64,000 bases of DNA from the NCBI RefSeq assembly GCF_002251085.2, contig NZ_NOJZ02000008.1:1-64000 (forward strand), given 5' to 3'. Below the pieces are notes generated by a model. It made no database searches, was not told the DNA's origin, and worked only from the letters and a program-made list of their open reading frames with translations. A program made the translations under genes and the position numbers. Positions within the stretch are counted from its first letter, which is position 1; each line of letters opens with the position of its first letter. The stretch comes from Romboutsia maritimum. GTDB taxonomy: Bacteria > Bacillota > Clostridia > Peptostreptococcales > Peptostreptococcaceae. Shown here in pieces: positions 24,920 to 32,611 of this stretch.

Positions 24920-25075
24920 CTAATATTTCTTATATTTATCTAAATTCTCTTCTTTGATTTCTTTTCTTCTTTCAACTATTTTTACTATTATTAGTATAAT
25001 ACTACCAACAACAATAATAATTGGAACCCCTATAGTTAAAATAACAGCTAAAATCAAAAAAATATTACTCCACAT
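24920..25075 (-). CDS. Small single-span membrane protein coupled to the YbjQ-like gene
   Basis: 51 residues (MWSNIFLILAVILTIGVPII ... ENLDKYKKY). One long hydrophobic segment of about 28 residues is followed by a charged cytoplasmic tail (KIVERRKEIKEEN). Its ATG overlaps the end of the YbjQ-like gene by eleven bases, so translation is coupled. It is too short for most annotation cut-offs. Function unknown; it may hold the YbjQ-like protein at the membrane. Confidence 0.65.
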   Translation of the reverse strand: MWSNIFLILAVILTIGVPIIIVVGSIILIIVKIVERRKEIKEENLDKYKKY

Positions 25076-25397
25076 CTTCTATTACAACTCCAGTTCCGTA
25101 TGCAAGCATTTCTGCTGCTCCTTGCATGACAGCTGCTGATGTTAATCTAAATCCTATAATTGCATTAGCTCCTTGACTCTCTGCATCTTCTACCATTCTA
25201 CCTATAGCTATTTGTCTTGCCTCTGTAAGCATTTCTCCATATCCTGTAAGTTCTCCACCTACTAATTGTTTAAAACTCGCTCCTATATCTTTACCTACAT
25301 GCTTAGCTCTTATAGTGCTTCCCTTTACTAAACCTGTAATCTTAGTTATTTTTTTACCTGGGATTTCATTTATTGTTACTATTAACATATCTCTCAT
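25065..25397 (-). CDS. YbjQ / UPF0145 family protein
   Basis: About 110 residues. TINEIPGKKITKITGLVKGST at the start, then ARQIAIGRMVEDAESQGANAIIGFR and the final EMLAYGTGVVIED are the UPF0145 (YbjQ, once called heavy-metal-binding domain) signature. Members form pentameric or decameric rings of unknown role. The ATG at 25397 has AAAGGAG nine bases upstream; a TTG three codons earlier is too close to that site. Forms a two-gene operon with the small membrane protein. Confidence 0.88.
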   Translation of the reverse strand: MRDMLIVTINEIPGKKITKITGLVKGSTIRAKHVGKDIGASFKQLVGGELTGYGEMLTEARQIAIGRMVEDAESQGANAIIGFRLTSAAVMQGAAEMLAYGTGVVIEDVE

Positions 25398-25548
25398 ATA
25401 CTCCAACTCCTTTTAAATTACTTTTTACTTATTATATCATATTTGGTAATTTTAACATATTTTATTATATCAATTTTACTATATTATATTGCTATTTTTT
25501 GTAACTTATAATTTAAATAAATATATTATATATCATGGGGGTGTAGTT

Positions 25549-26091
25549 ATGTCAGATTTAGGTTTGCTTCAAACTCTTATAATAAGTTTTATTTTTACTT
25601 TAGATTCTTTTTTTGTATCTATCGCTTATGGTATGTCTAAAATGTCTTTTAAGAAGATTTTAACTTTATCTTCTTTGGTTAGCCTATTTTGTATTAGTAG
25701 TATATTGTTTGGTTCATTTATAGGTGATTTATTACTGAAAAATAATTATATATATACGCTTATAGGTACTATCTTATTTGGGATAGGATTTAATACTATA
25801 TTTCAAAAAAAACAAGAACAAATATTTAAAAATTTAACTTTGTTTAATATGACCTTGTTCGCTTTAAGCTTGAGTATAGATAGCTTTTCTGTATCAATAG
25901 CACTTTGTTCTCAATATAATATTACTTATTTAAATATTTTTATATTTGCATTTATTTCATTTGCAATGACACTTTCTGGATTGCTTTGTGGAACTTTTTT
26001 ATCATCTAAGACTAATACTAAAAATACAAATGTATTCCAAGGTATTGCTATGTGTATTATTTCATATAGAATGCTCTTAAAAATAAGATAA
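25549..26091 (+). CDS. MntP/YtaF-like six-span membrane protein
   Basis: 180 residues from the ATG at 25549, which follows GGGGGTGTAGTT. Two repeats of a three-helix unit, each with a charged signature: TLDSFFVSIAYGMSKM in the first and SLSIDSFSVSIALCSQ in the second. These Asp-containing motifs are those of MntP manganese exporters and the sporulation protein YtaF. No yybP-ykoY (manganese) riboswitch is visible upstream. I favour metal export or a sporulation membrane role and cannot decide between them. Confidence 0.75.
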   Translation: MSDLGLLQTLIISFIFTLDSFFVSIAYGMSKMSFKKILTLSSLVSLFCISSILFGSFIGDLLLKNNYIYTLIGTILFGIGFNTIFQKKQEQIFKNLTLFNMTLFALSLSIDSFSVSIALCSQYNITYLNIFIFAFISFAMTLSGLLCGTFLSSKTNTKNTNVFQGIAMCIISYRMLLKIR

Positions 26092-26106
26092 CTTTCTATA
26101 TATAAA

Positions 26107-26166
26107 CTGAAAATATAAGCTCTATTTATAAAAAAATATGCTAATAACTAGAACTTATATTTTCAA
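26107..26166. terminator. Bidirectional terminator
   Basis: CTGAAAATATAAG pairs with CTTATATTTTCA, followed by ATTTTTTAA; lies between the convergent MntP-like and CoA-binding-like genes. Confidence 0.7.
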
Positions 26167-26181
26167 TTTTTTAATTGTTTC

Positions 26182-26541
26182 TTACTTAAATAAACTAAAG
26201 TCATATCCAATATTCAATTTCATATCTTTAGCTTTTTTTAATATAATTTCATTATAGCTATCCTTTTCAAATAATATATTATTTATATCTAAAAGTTCCA
26301 TTTCCTCTAATATCGAATATATCTTTAATGATTCTTCTACTATAACTACAATATCTACATTATATGGTACATCCTTTAAACTTTCGTATATGTCAATTCC
26401 ATCTATACAAGCCTTTTCATCACTTATTCCAACTACCTTACGATTTTTTTTTGCAAGTATTTTTATTATATCGTAAACTTTACCTTCATTGTCAGTATCT
26501 TTTATTACAACTGCCCATGAATTAAATTTTTCTAAATTCAT
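26182..26541 (-). CDS. Small CoA-binding-like Rossmann protein
   Basis: 119 residues. SWAVVIKDTDNEGKVYDIIKILAKKNRKVVGI and VDIVVIVEESLKIYSILEEME have the alternating beta-alpha pattern of CoA_binding_2 (YccU-type) proteins, but the usual glycine-rich loop is altered (DTDNEGKVY). It follows mobA on the same strand by 30 bases, so the two are probably one operon. Function unknown. Confidence 0.6.
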   Translation of the reverse strand: MNLEKFNSWAVVIKDTDNEGKVYDIIKILAKKNRKVVGISDEKACIDGIDIYESLKDVPYNVDIVVIVEESLKIYSILEEMELLDINNILFEKDSYNEIILKKAKDMKLNIGYDFSLFK

Positions 26542-26571
26542 ATAATCTCCTCCAAATGAATACTTTTATTT

Positions 26572-27129
26572 TTATAAATTTAACTGATTATAATCCTCTA
26601 CAGTATTTATATTATCAAAGCATTTTTTTTTATTATCGAAATATAAGAATTCTTTATCTATCTTATCTATAAAGTTTAATAATTTGTATTCGCCTACGTC
26701 TATACAATTCTTTACTATATTCAGTATATTTTTTTTATATCCTGAGCATAAAGGTTGGATTTGTTTATCAGTAATAGATATAATACTTTCTTTACTCATC
26801 TTACTTCCTATGGCATTTAATACTTCACTATTTATATATGGCATATCACATGCTACTACTACTATATCATATTTTGAATAATTTAAAGCCGTATAAATTC
26901 CACCTATTGGACCTATATCTTTTATTATATCAGAATATACTTTTATATTATATTTTAAGTATGGATCTTTATCATTAGCTATTATTATTATTTCTTCAAA
27001 ATTTTCAAAAGCATTCATTGCAATTTCTATGAATAAAGATTCTTTAAACTTTAATAAAGCTTTATTTTTTCCCATTCTGCTGCTTTTTCCACCTGCTAAT
27101 ATTACTCCTGTTTTTTTTATTAAAATCAC
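26572..27129 (-). CDS. mobA: Molybdenum cofactor guanylyltransferase
   Basis: 185 residues. GVILAGGKSSRMGKNKALLKF at the start is the nucleotidyltransferase loop of MobA; DIIKDIGPIGGIYTALNYS and VVACDMPYINSEVL (metal-binding Asp) follow. It attaches GMP to molybdopterin to make the bis-MGD form used by formate dehydrogenases and similar enzymes. Lies 1.5-4 kb from the mogA-moaA-moaC run but in a separate transcript. A start a few residues later (MGKNK) is not needed. Confidence 0.9.
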   Translation of the reverse strand: MILIKKTGVILAGGKSSRMGKNKALLKFKESLFIEIAMNAFENFEEIIIIANDKDPYLKYNIKVYSDIIKDIGPIGGIYTALNYSKYDIVVVACDMPYINSEVLNAIGSKMSKESIISITDKQIQPLCSGYKKNILNIVKNCIDVGEYKLLNFIDKIDKEFLYFDNKKKCFDNINTVEDYNQLNL

Positions 27130-27187
27130 TCCTTATTTTTAAATCTACTTTAATTATATCAATACTATTTTATATTTTAATATATTT

Positions 27188-28555
27188 CTATTCAAACATC
27201 TGTATTATATTTTCTCTAAACTTTTTAAGTGTTTCTTTTCTATATTGCAGGTAGTCATTATATCCATAAAATTCTCTACATATATAATTTACAATTTCAT
27301 GTGCTAAGGAATTTATTTTTTCCAAATTATAATCATACATAGTTTCAACACTATCAGCCTTAACTATACCCTCTGATATACAATTATAAATATCATTTAT
27401 TATATTTTCTCCATCATTTTCAAAACTGGACATAATTTGTTCTTTGCTATCGTTTAACATTACTCTATCTTTTATAAATTTAATAAAATTTTCAAAATCT
27501 TCTTTATTATTACGTGGCTCTATTTCAAATAAAATTCTAAAAAATAAATTCCAAGGGAACTCATTGTTTAATTTACTTTTTATATATTCTCCTAATTTTT
27601 CACAAAATTCATCTTCAAATACAGGTTCATCTTCAAATGTAATTGATTGAGTAAAGTCTATATCTTTTTTAGTAATTTCATTAAGTCTAGCTAGTCCATC
27701 AAGCATAAGATCACCAAAAACTTCTTCATGATTTTCTTTTTTATTAAAAGAGTAACTTAATATTGTCTCACATGGCTTTTTAAAATCAACTACAAATCCA
27801 ATACTTTCTTTCATTTTTGCAGAAAAAGTATCATGAGCTATTTTAGATAAAACTTTTTCAAGTTCCTTTTTCCTTTCATCTATATTAGTCATCATTCCTG
27901 TTTGGAAGTTTTTATATATACTTAAAAGCTGATTATCTATCATTGCAAGGTTATTTTTTATAGATGTCATCATATCCTTTAAAAACCCATCTGCTAATAA
28001 ATATGTACTATTTTTATAGATTATCTTATGTTCAATCTCACTCCAAAATATATTTACTAGAGATTTTATTTGTAGTTCAAATTTAATTTGTTTATCTAAA
28101 TAAATAAATTCTCCATCTATTCTATATATTTCAAACCCATTTTTTTGCTTGCTTGGTTGTTTTTCGGATAATTTTAGTTTCAGATTTTTATTATCTTTGT
28201 TATAATAATAAATTTTATCGTCAGTTCTATTGAAATACCTCTTTAAAAGTCGATAAATTTTATTTTCATCTTCAATGAATCTACATTCAATTCTTATACC
28301 TATTAAATCTGATAAATTATGAATTAAATTACTCGCTTCATTATATTTATTTAAATATCTATTTCTAATTATTTTTTCTCTTAAACTTAATTCTGATTTT
28401 ACTCTTGATGTAACATTAATGTATTCTTGATTTTTTCCTTCTAAAACCTGTTTAAAATATTCTTCTATTTCATCTGCTAATATTTCTAACGTTGAACTCA
28501 TAGACCTCAAAATTTCTATTGATTCATCTATAAAGTCAAATTCTTTTAATCCCAT
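27188..28555 (-). CDS. RelA/SpoT-domain protein
   Basis: 455 residues. Residues about 40-195 form a RelA/SpoT synthetase-like domain: RVKSELSLREKIIRNRY, then LSDLIGIRIECRFIEDENKIY, then KQKNGFEIYRI and FELQIKSLVNIFWSEIEHKI. These match the RxKxxxSxxxK, D-x-xGxR, NG-loop and ExQI motifs, although the usual YxxPKxNGYxSxH is changed to PSKQKNGFEIY. There is no HD hydrolase, TGS or ACT domain. The C-terminal 250 residues are helical and unassigned. It may make (p)ppGpp or a related nucleotide; activity is uncertain because of the changed loop. Single gene. Confidence 0.75.
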   Translation of the reverse strand: MGLKEFDFIDESIEILRSMSSTLEILADEIEEYFKQVLEGKNQEYINVTSRVKSELSLREKIIRNRYLNKYNEASNLIHNLSDLIGIRIECRFIEDENKIYRLLKRYFNRTDDKIYYYNKDNKNLKLKLSEKQPSKQKNGFEIYRIDGEFIYLDKQIKFELQIKSLVNIFWSEIEHKIIYKNSTYLLADGFLKDMMTSIKNNLAMIDNQLLSIYKNFQTGMMTNIDERKKELEKVLSKIAHDTFSAKMKESIGFVVDFKKPCETILSYSFNKKENHEEVFGDLMLDGLARLNEITKKDIDFTQSITFEDEPVFEDEFCEKLGEYIKSKLNNEFPWNLFFRILFEIEPRNNKEDFENFIKFIKDRVMLNDSKEQIMSSFENDGENIINDIYNCISEGIVKADSVETMYDYNLEKINSLAHEIVNYICREFYGYNDYLQYRKETLKKFRENIIQMFE

Positions 28556-28673
28556 ATTTTCTCTCCTATTATTTTTACAAATATAACCAAATCTATTTTA
28601 ACATTTTATTATATTATAAGTAAACTTACTACTTAAATACTTCACATACATTTCACATTAAATTTAATAGCTA

Positions 28674-28703
28674 AAAAAAGGCCTTTTAAACAAGACCTTT
28701 TTA
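28674..28703 (-). terminator. Terminator of fetAB
   Basis: Minus strand AAAAAGGTCTT...AAGGCCTTTTTTTA with one mismatch, about 30 bases past the fetB stop. Confidence 0.65.
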
Positions 28704-28735
28704 CTTACTCAAATAGAATTTTCAAATTTTTTTAT

Positions 28736-29479
28736 TTATTTTAGCTGATATCTATCATTAAAAAATGACTTATATGCTAAATTTGATACTATAATTGCTG
28801 ATATTGCCGTAGCTGACACTATCATAAAAGTTACCATAATTTGAAATTTAATCGCTAATAATGGTGATTGCCCTGCTAATATTAATCCTGTCATAGTTCC
28901 TGGTAATGAAACTATCCCCAATGTTTTTGCAGAATCTAATGTTGGTATCATTGCTGTTTTTATACATTCATTTATTATATCTTTAGATGCATGTTTTATC
29001 GAACTTCCTAAAGACAATTTAGCTTCGACTATCTTCTTTTTATTTTTAAATTCTGAGTTTATACTTCTATAACATAAATTTATACCTATCATCGAATTAC
29101 TTACGACCATTCCTGATACAGTAATAACCTCATTAGGAACAAAATTTATAGCCTTCGATAATATTAATACTGACATTATTATAAATGTAGATATTCCTAT
29201 AGCTATAAATGATATAAAAAAAGATTTATTTATATTTTCACTCTTTTTTACAGTATTACAAGATGCATTTGTGACTATAATTGTTACCATTATAATAATA
29301 AGTAACTTATTTTGAACTTTAAAAATGTACTCTAAAATATAACCTATTATAAAAAGTTGTATAATTGCTCTTAATACACTAACAATTATATCTTTCTCTA
29401 AATTCAAATTTTCTTTATAAGATATTATTATAGGAGCTAATAATAACACCGATGCGAGTACTAGCGATAGTGTCTTCAT
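28736..29479 (-). CDS. fetB: Iron export permease FetB (UPF0014)
   Basis: 247 residues with about seven membrane segments. LVLASVLLLAPIIISYKENLNLEKDIIVSVLRAIIQL at the start, MVVSNSMIGINLCYRS, then SKDIINECIKTAMIPTLDSAKTLGIVSLPGTMTGLILAG are hallmarks of the YbbM/FetB family. With FetA it forms an ABC exporter linked to iron and oxidative stress in E. coli. Stop-to-start distance to fetA is one base. See the PadR gene and palindrome upstream for likely control. Confidence 0.88.
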   Translation of the reverse strand: MKTLSLVLASVLLLAPIIISYKENLNLEKDIIVSVLRAIIQLFIIGYILEYIFKVQNKLLIIIMVTIIVTNASCNTVKKSENINKSFFISFIAIGISTFIIMSVLILSKAINFVPNEVITVSGMVVSNSMIGINLCYRSINSEFKNKKKIVEAKLSLGSSIKHASKDIINECIKTAMIPTLDSAKTLGIVSLPGTMTGLILAGQSPLLAIKFQIMVTFMIVSATAISAIIVSNLAYKSFFNDRYQLK

Positions 29480-29480
29480 T

Positions 29481-30131
29481 TTAACTTACCTCCTCTACTA
29501 ATTTACCTGACTCTATTTTTATACACTTACTTCCTATTCTGCTAAATTGTTGTATATCATGAGTTACCCACATTATACCTATTCCTTCTTCTTTCATCCC
29601 TAGTATCACATCTTCTACTTTCAATTTATTTTTTTCATCTAATGCTGATGTAGCTTCATCTAACAATAAAATTTTAGGTGGAATTAAAATACCTCTTATT
29701 ATTGAGATTCTTTGCTTTTCTCCCCCTGATAATGAATGTATTTCTTTGTTTAAATAATCATTATTTAAATTAAATTTTTCCAAGAGGTTATTAATTCTTT
29801 TGTAATCTATCATTTTATTTCTAATGTTGTATACAAATTCAAAATTATCCATTACTGTTTTTCCAAATAAACAAGACTCCTGACTAATGTATGAAACTTC
29901 TCTTCTTAAATCATAAGGAAAATATTCATAATAATTTTTGTTTTCTAAAAAAATATCTCCTGCTGTTTGATTTATTAAATTTGCACAAATTTTAAGTAAT
30001 GTACTTTTGCCACTTCCAGAATGACCTAATATAAAAATCAAATCTCCTTTATTAATTTTTATATTTATATTTTCTAGTATATTTTTTTCATTTGTTTTAA
30101 AACTCACATTAGTTAAACTTAATAAATCCAT
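29481..30131 (-). CDS. fetA: Iron export ATP-binding protein FetA
   Basis: 216 residues. Walker A GHSGSGKSTLLKI near residue 36, Q-loop SYISQESCLFG, ABC signature LSGGEKQRISIIRG near residue 133 and Walker B KILLLDEATSAL are all intact, with the switch His in WVTHD. Together with the permease FetB encoded one base downstream it makes a heterodimer-type ABC exporter. Start ATG follows GGAGGAATGTTAA. Confidence 0.9.
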   Translation of the reverse strand: MDLLSLTNVSFKTNEKNILENINIKINKGDLIFILGHSGSGKSTLLKICANLINQTAGDIFLENKNYYEYFPYDLRREVSYISQESCLFGKTVMDNFEFVYNIRNKMIDYKRINNLLEKFNLNNDYLNKEIHSLSGGEKQRISIIRGILIPPKILLLDEATSALDEKNKLKVEDVILGMKEEGIGIMWVTHDIQQFSRIGSKCIKIESGKLVEEVS

Positions 30132-30178
30132 TTAACATTCCTCCATTTTATATTTTAAATCAGTAATATCGTTTTTCA

Positions 30179-30195
30179 ATATCGAAATTCGATAT
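30179..30195. promoter_or_regulatory. Palindromic operator upstream of fetAB
   Basis: ATATCGAA-A-TTCGATAT is a perfect 8-1-8 inverted repeat 48 bases before the fetA start; another AATATCG half-site is just beside it at about 30166-30171. The PadR gene lies immediately upstream on the same strand, so the palindrome is the probable site of PadR on the fetAB promoter. Binding is inference. Confidence 0.6.
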
Positions 30196-30277
30196 CATAA
30201 TTAAATAGTATCATATATACTCTCTAATAACAATAAAATCAATTAAATTTTAACCTCATTTTAATACAATAAATTAA

Positions 30278-30304
30278 AGGGATTGTCTAATTTAAACAAT
30301 CCCT
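30278..30304 (-). terminator. Terminator of the padR gene
   Basis: AGGGATTGT / ACAATCCCT stem with a nine-base loop, right after the padR stop; the U run is short. Confidence 0.65.
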
Positions 30305-30310
30305 CTAATA

Positions 30311-30613
30311 TTATATATACATTTTTAGTTCATTTAATTTCTCTTTTATATCCTTTAATACTATTTCTCCTTTTTGAGTTATACTATAGTATTTTCTTAT
30401 TTTTCCATTTGTATTTACTTCTTCTTTTTCAATAAGTCCTGCTGATTCCATTTCCCTTAAAATGGGATATAGTGTTCCTGGACTTAATGTATACCCATGT
30501 TCTTTTAAATGTTCTATCATCCATATTCCATAAAATGGCTTTCTTCTTGTATGTTCAAGTATATGTATATATATAAAACCATTAAAAATCCTTCTTAATA
30601 TCTTTTCTTCCAA
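30311..30613 (-). CDS. PadR-family transcriptional regulator
   Basis: About 100 residues from the TTG at 30613, which follows AGAGGTGAAAGTA; the longer frame adds a peptide unlike PadR. RRIFNGFIYIHILEHTRRKPFYG, then MIEHLKEHGYTLSPGTLYPILREMESAGLIEKE (winged helix with wing NGKIRKYYSITQKG) are standard for short PadR members (s1 type). Lies upstream of fetAB with a palindrome between, so it probably regulates that exporter. Confidence 0.88.
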   Translation of the reverse strand: MEEKILRRIFNGFIYIHILEHTRRKPFYGIWMIEHLKEHGYTLSPGTLYPILREMESAGLIEKEEVNTNGKIRKYYSITQKGEIVLKDIKEKLNELKMYI

Positions 30614-30709
30614 TACTTTCACCTCTTGCTCCCTATATCCTGTTGTTATCAATATATACAATTATATATTTACTTTAACAAAAAATAAAGAGAACAAAAC
30701 TTACTTTAT

Positions 30710-32011
30710 CTAAATTAAATTAACTTCTTCGTTATTTAATATTTTTTTTACTGTTCTCATAGAGCACATTTTTCCACACATAGTACAGCTATCTTCATTA
30801 AAAGGTCTTGACTCTTGTCTGTACTTTTTCGCTTTTTTTGGATCTATGCAAAGTTTGAACATTTCATCCCAATCTAACTCTACTCTAGCCTTGCTCATTT
30901 TGTTATCCCATTCACGTGCTCCATATACATTTTTAGCTATATCTCCCGCATGGGCCGCTATTTTAGTAGCTATTATTCCCTCTTTCATATCATCTAAATT
31001 TGGTAATCTTAAATGTTCTGCTGGTGTTACATAACATAAAAAATCTACCCCTTTAGAACTAGCCAATGCTCCTCCTATTGCACTAGTTATATGATCATAT
31101 CCTGGTGCTATATCTGTTACTAAAGGCCCTAACACATAAAACGGTGCTTGGTGGCATAATTTCTTTTCTAATATCACATTTGCTTCTATTTCATCTATAG
31201 ACATATGACCTGGTCCTTCTATCATAACTTGTACATTTCTAGCCCATGCTCTCTTTGTAAGTTCTCCTAAAACTATAAGTTCATCAATTTGAACTGAGTC
31301 TGTGGAATCTTGTATACATCCTGGTCTGCATGCATCACCTAAACTCACTGTAACATCATATTCTTCACAAATATCTAAAATCTTATCGAAATTTTTATAT
31401 ATAGGATTTTCTTTGTCATTTAGCTCCATCCATGCAAATAGTAAAGACCCTCCTCGAGATACTATATGAGTTAATCTATCATGATTTTTTATCTTATTAC
31501 AAACACTTCTAGTCATACCTGCATGTATTGTTATAAAATCTACACCATCCATTGCATGTTGCTTTATTACATTTAAAAGTTCTTCTTCTGTTATATCTTT
31601 TAAATCTTTATCTAAAAATCCTACTGCATCATACATAGGTACTGAACCAATCATGGCAGGTGACATTTCTATTAACTTGTCTCTAAATTCTTTAGTTTTT
31701 CCATAGTTACTTAAATCCATTATTGATTCGACTTTCATATCTATTGCAGTTCTAACTTTTTCAAGCTCCAAATCTACATTTTTACAATCTCTTGAAATTC
31801 CTAGATTTACATTTATTTTTGTTCTTAGATTTTTACCTACACCTTCAGGACTAATTGATTTATGATTTTTATTTGCAGGTATAACTACTTGACCTTTTGA
31901 TATTAATTCTCTTAATTTATTTACATCTATATTTTCTTTCTTTGCAACTATTTCCATTGCCTTAGTTGTTATTCCTTTGCGAGCTGCATCCATTTGTGTT
32001 GTATAATTCAT
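30710..32011 (-). CDS. thiC: Phosphomethylpyrimidine synthase
   Basis: 433 residues from the ATG at 32011 ([13 protein letters not shown]), which follows GGGGGTAGATAAA. The C-terminal [11 protein letters not shown] is the CxxCxxxxC [4Fe-4S] motif of ThiC, and [43 protein letters not shown] are invariant. It converts aminoimidazole ribotide to the thiamine pyrimidine. Shorter than Gram-negative ThiC, as usual in clostridia. The upstream TPP riboswitch fits. Confidence 0.96.
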   Translation of the reverse strand: MNYTTQMDAARKGITTKAMEIVAKKENIDVNKLRELISKGQVVIPANKNHKSISPEGVGKNLRTKINVNLGISRDCKNVDLELEKVRTAIDMKVESIMDLSNYGKTKEFRDKLIEMSPAMIGSVPMYDAVGFLDKDLKDITEEELLNVIKQHAMDGVDFITIHAGMTRSVCNKIKNHDRLTHIVSRGGSLLFAWMELNDKENPIYKNFDKILDICEEYDVTVSLGDACRPGCIQDSTDSVQIDELIVLGELTKRAWARNVQVMIEGPGHMSIDEIEANVILEKKLCHQAPFYVLGPLVTDIAPGYDHITSAIGGALASSKGVDFLCYVTPAEHLRLPNLDDMKEGIIATKIAAHAGDIAKNVYGAREWDNKMSKARVELDWDEMFKLCIDPKKAKKYRQESRPFNEDSCTMCGKMCSMRTVKKILNNEEVNLI

Positions 32012-32126
32012 TTTATCTACCCCCAAAATTATTTTAATATTAGGGTAATACTTATAAAGGGTTTAACTTTGCTTAGTATGATGTATATTTACTTTTGATG
32101 ATTTCTCCTTGAATATTAAGATATAA

Positions 32127-32163
32127 ACAAAAAAAATGCTCATCCTTATATTCAAGGAAAGCA
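32127..32163 (-). terminator. TPP-riboswitch terminator
   Basis: Minus strand TGCTTTCCTT-gaatat-AAGGATGAGCA followed by TTTTTTTTGTTT, about 60 bases behind the aptamer and 115 bases before thiC. Confidence 0.7.
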
Positions 32164-32221
32164 CCTTATATTTTTACGTATAAAAAAAAAGCATCTTATA
32201 ATATCGTAAAATTATAACTAA

Positions 32222-32314
32222 AGCTTCCCTTCGCAAGCATTACCTTGATCAGGTTGTTAGGGTTCGTAAGTTGAGGCTTAATCTCTCAGCTAGCCAATTC
32301 TAGCTCCCCTAGCT
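32222..32314 (-). promoter_or_regulatory. TPP riboswitch (thi box)
   Basis: Minus strand: AGGGGAGCT at the 5' side, GGCTGAGAG-equivalent TAGCTGAGAGATTAAG, ACGAACCCTAACAACCTGATCAAGGTAATGC and GCGAAGGGAAGC at the 3' side. This is the complete TPP consensus (CUGAGA, ACCUGAUC, GGUAAUGC, GCGNAGGGA). Directs thiC. Confidence 0.95.
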
Positions 32315-32438
32315 CTAAATTTCTATTATTTACAATTTGAGTATAACACAGTAAAATTTATGCTTCAACATTATATTCCATTTTTTGTATTATAATTAAA
32401 TTAGTTTTCTTATTTTTTTATTTTATAATATTTTTTTG

Positions 32439-32467
32439 TTGACTTATGAATATGCTAAGTATATAAT
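32439..32467 (+). promoter_or_regulatory. Consensus promoter of the MATE leader
   Basis: TTGACT (32439-32444), 17-base spacer, TATAAT (32462-32467). Start of transcription expected near 32474, giving about 135 bases of leader. Confidence 0.75.
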
Positions 32468-32541
32468 TATATAGGTTTTCTTAAATACATAATATTTTAA
32501 ACTGAATATATTTTATATACATTTTTTGTATATGAGTGTTG

Positions 32542-32581
32542 AACATCCACTTGAAAAAAACCTACAAGTGGATGTTTTTTT
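32542..32581 (+). terminator. Leader terminator before the MATE gene (attenuator)
   Basis: Twelve-pair perfect stem AACATCCACTTG / CAAGTGGATGTT, loop AAAAAAACCTA, then TTTTTTT. It stands between a consensus promoter and the MATE gene with no gene before it, so it would stop transcription unless relieved. The loop ACCTA/AAAACCT can pair with AGGTTTT at 32473-32479 at the RNA 5' end. No known riboswitch consensus recognised. Confidence 0.75.
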
Positions 32582-32611
32582 ATGAAAATAACAATAAGTA
32601 GGAGGGATTTA

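Noticed and set aside
25440-25548. Possible manganese (yybP-ykoY) riboswitch upstream of the MntP/YtaF-like gene
   Set aside because: Neither conserved loop sequence of that class is present.
32164-32215. Second terminator in the TPP leader (run of nine A on the plus strand)
   Set aside because: U run present on the minus strand but no convincing stem before it.
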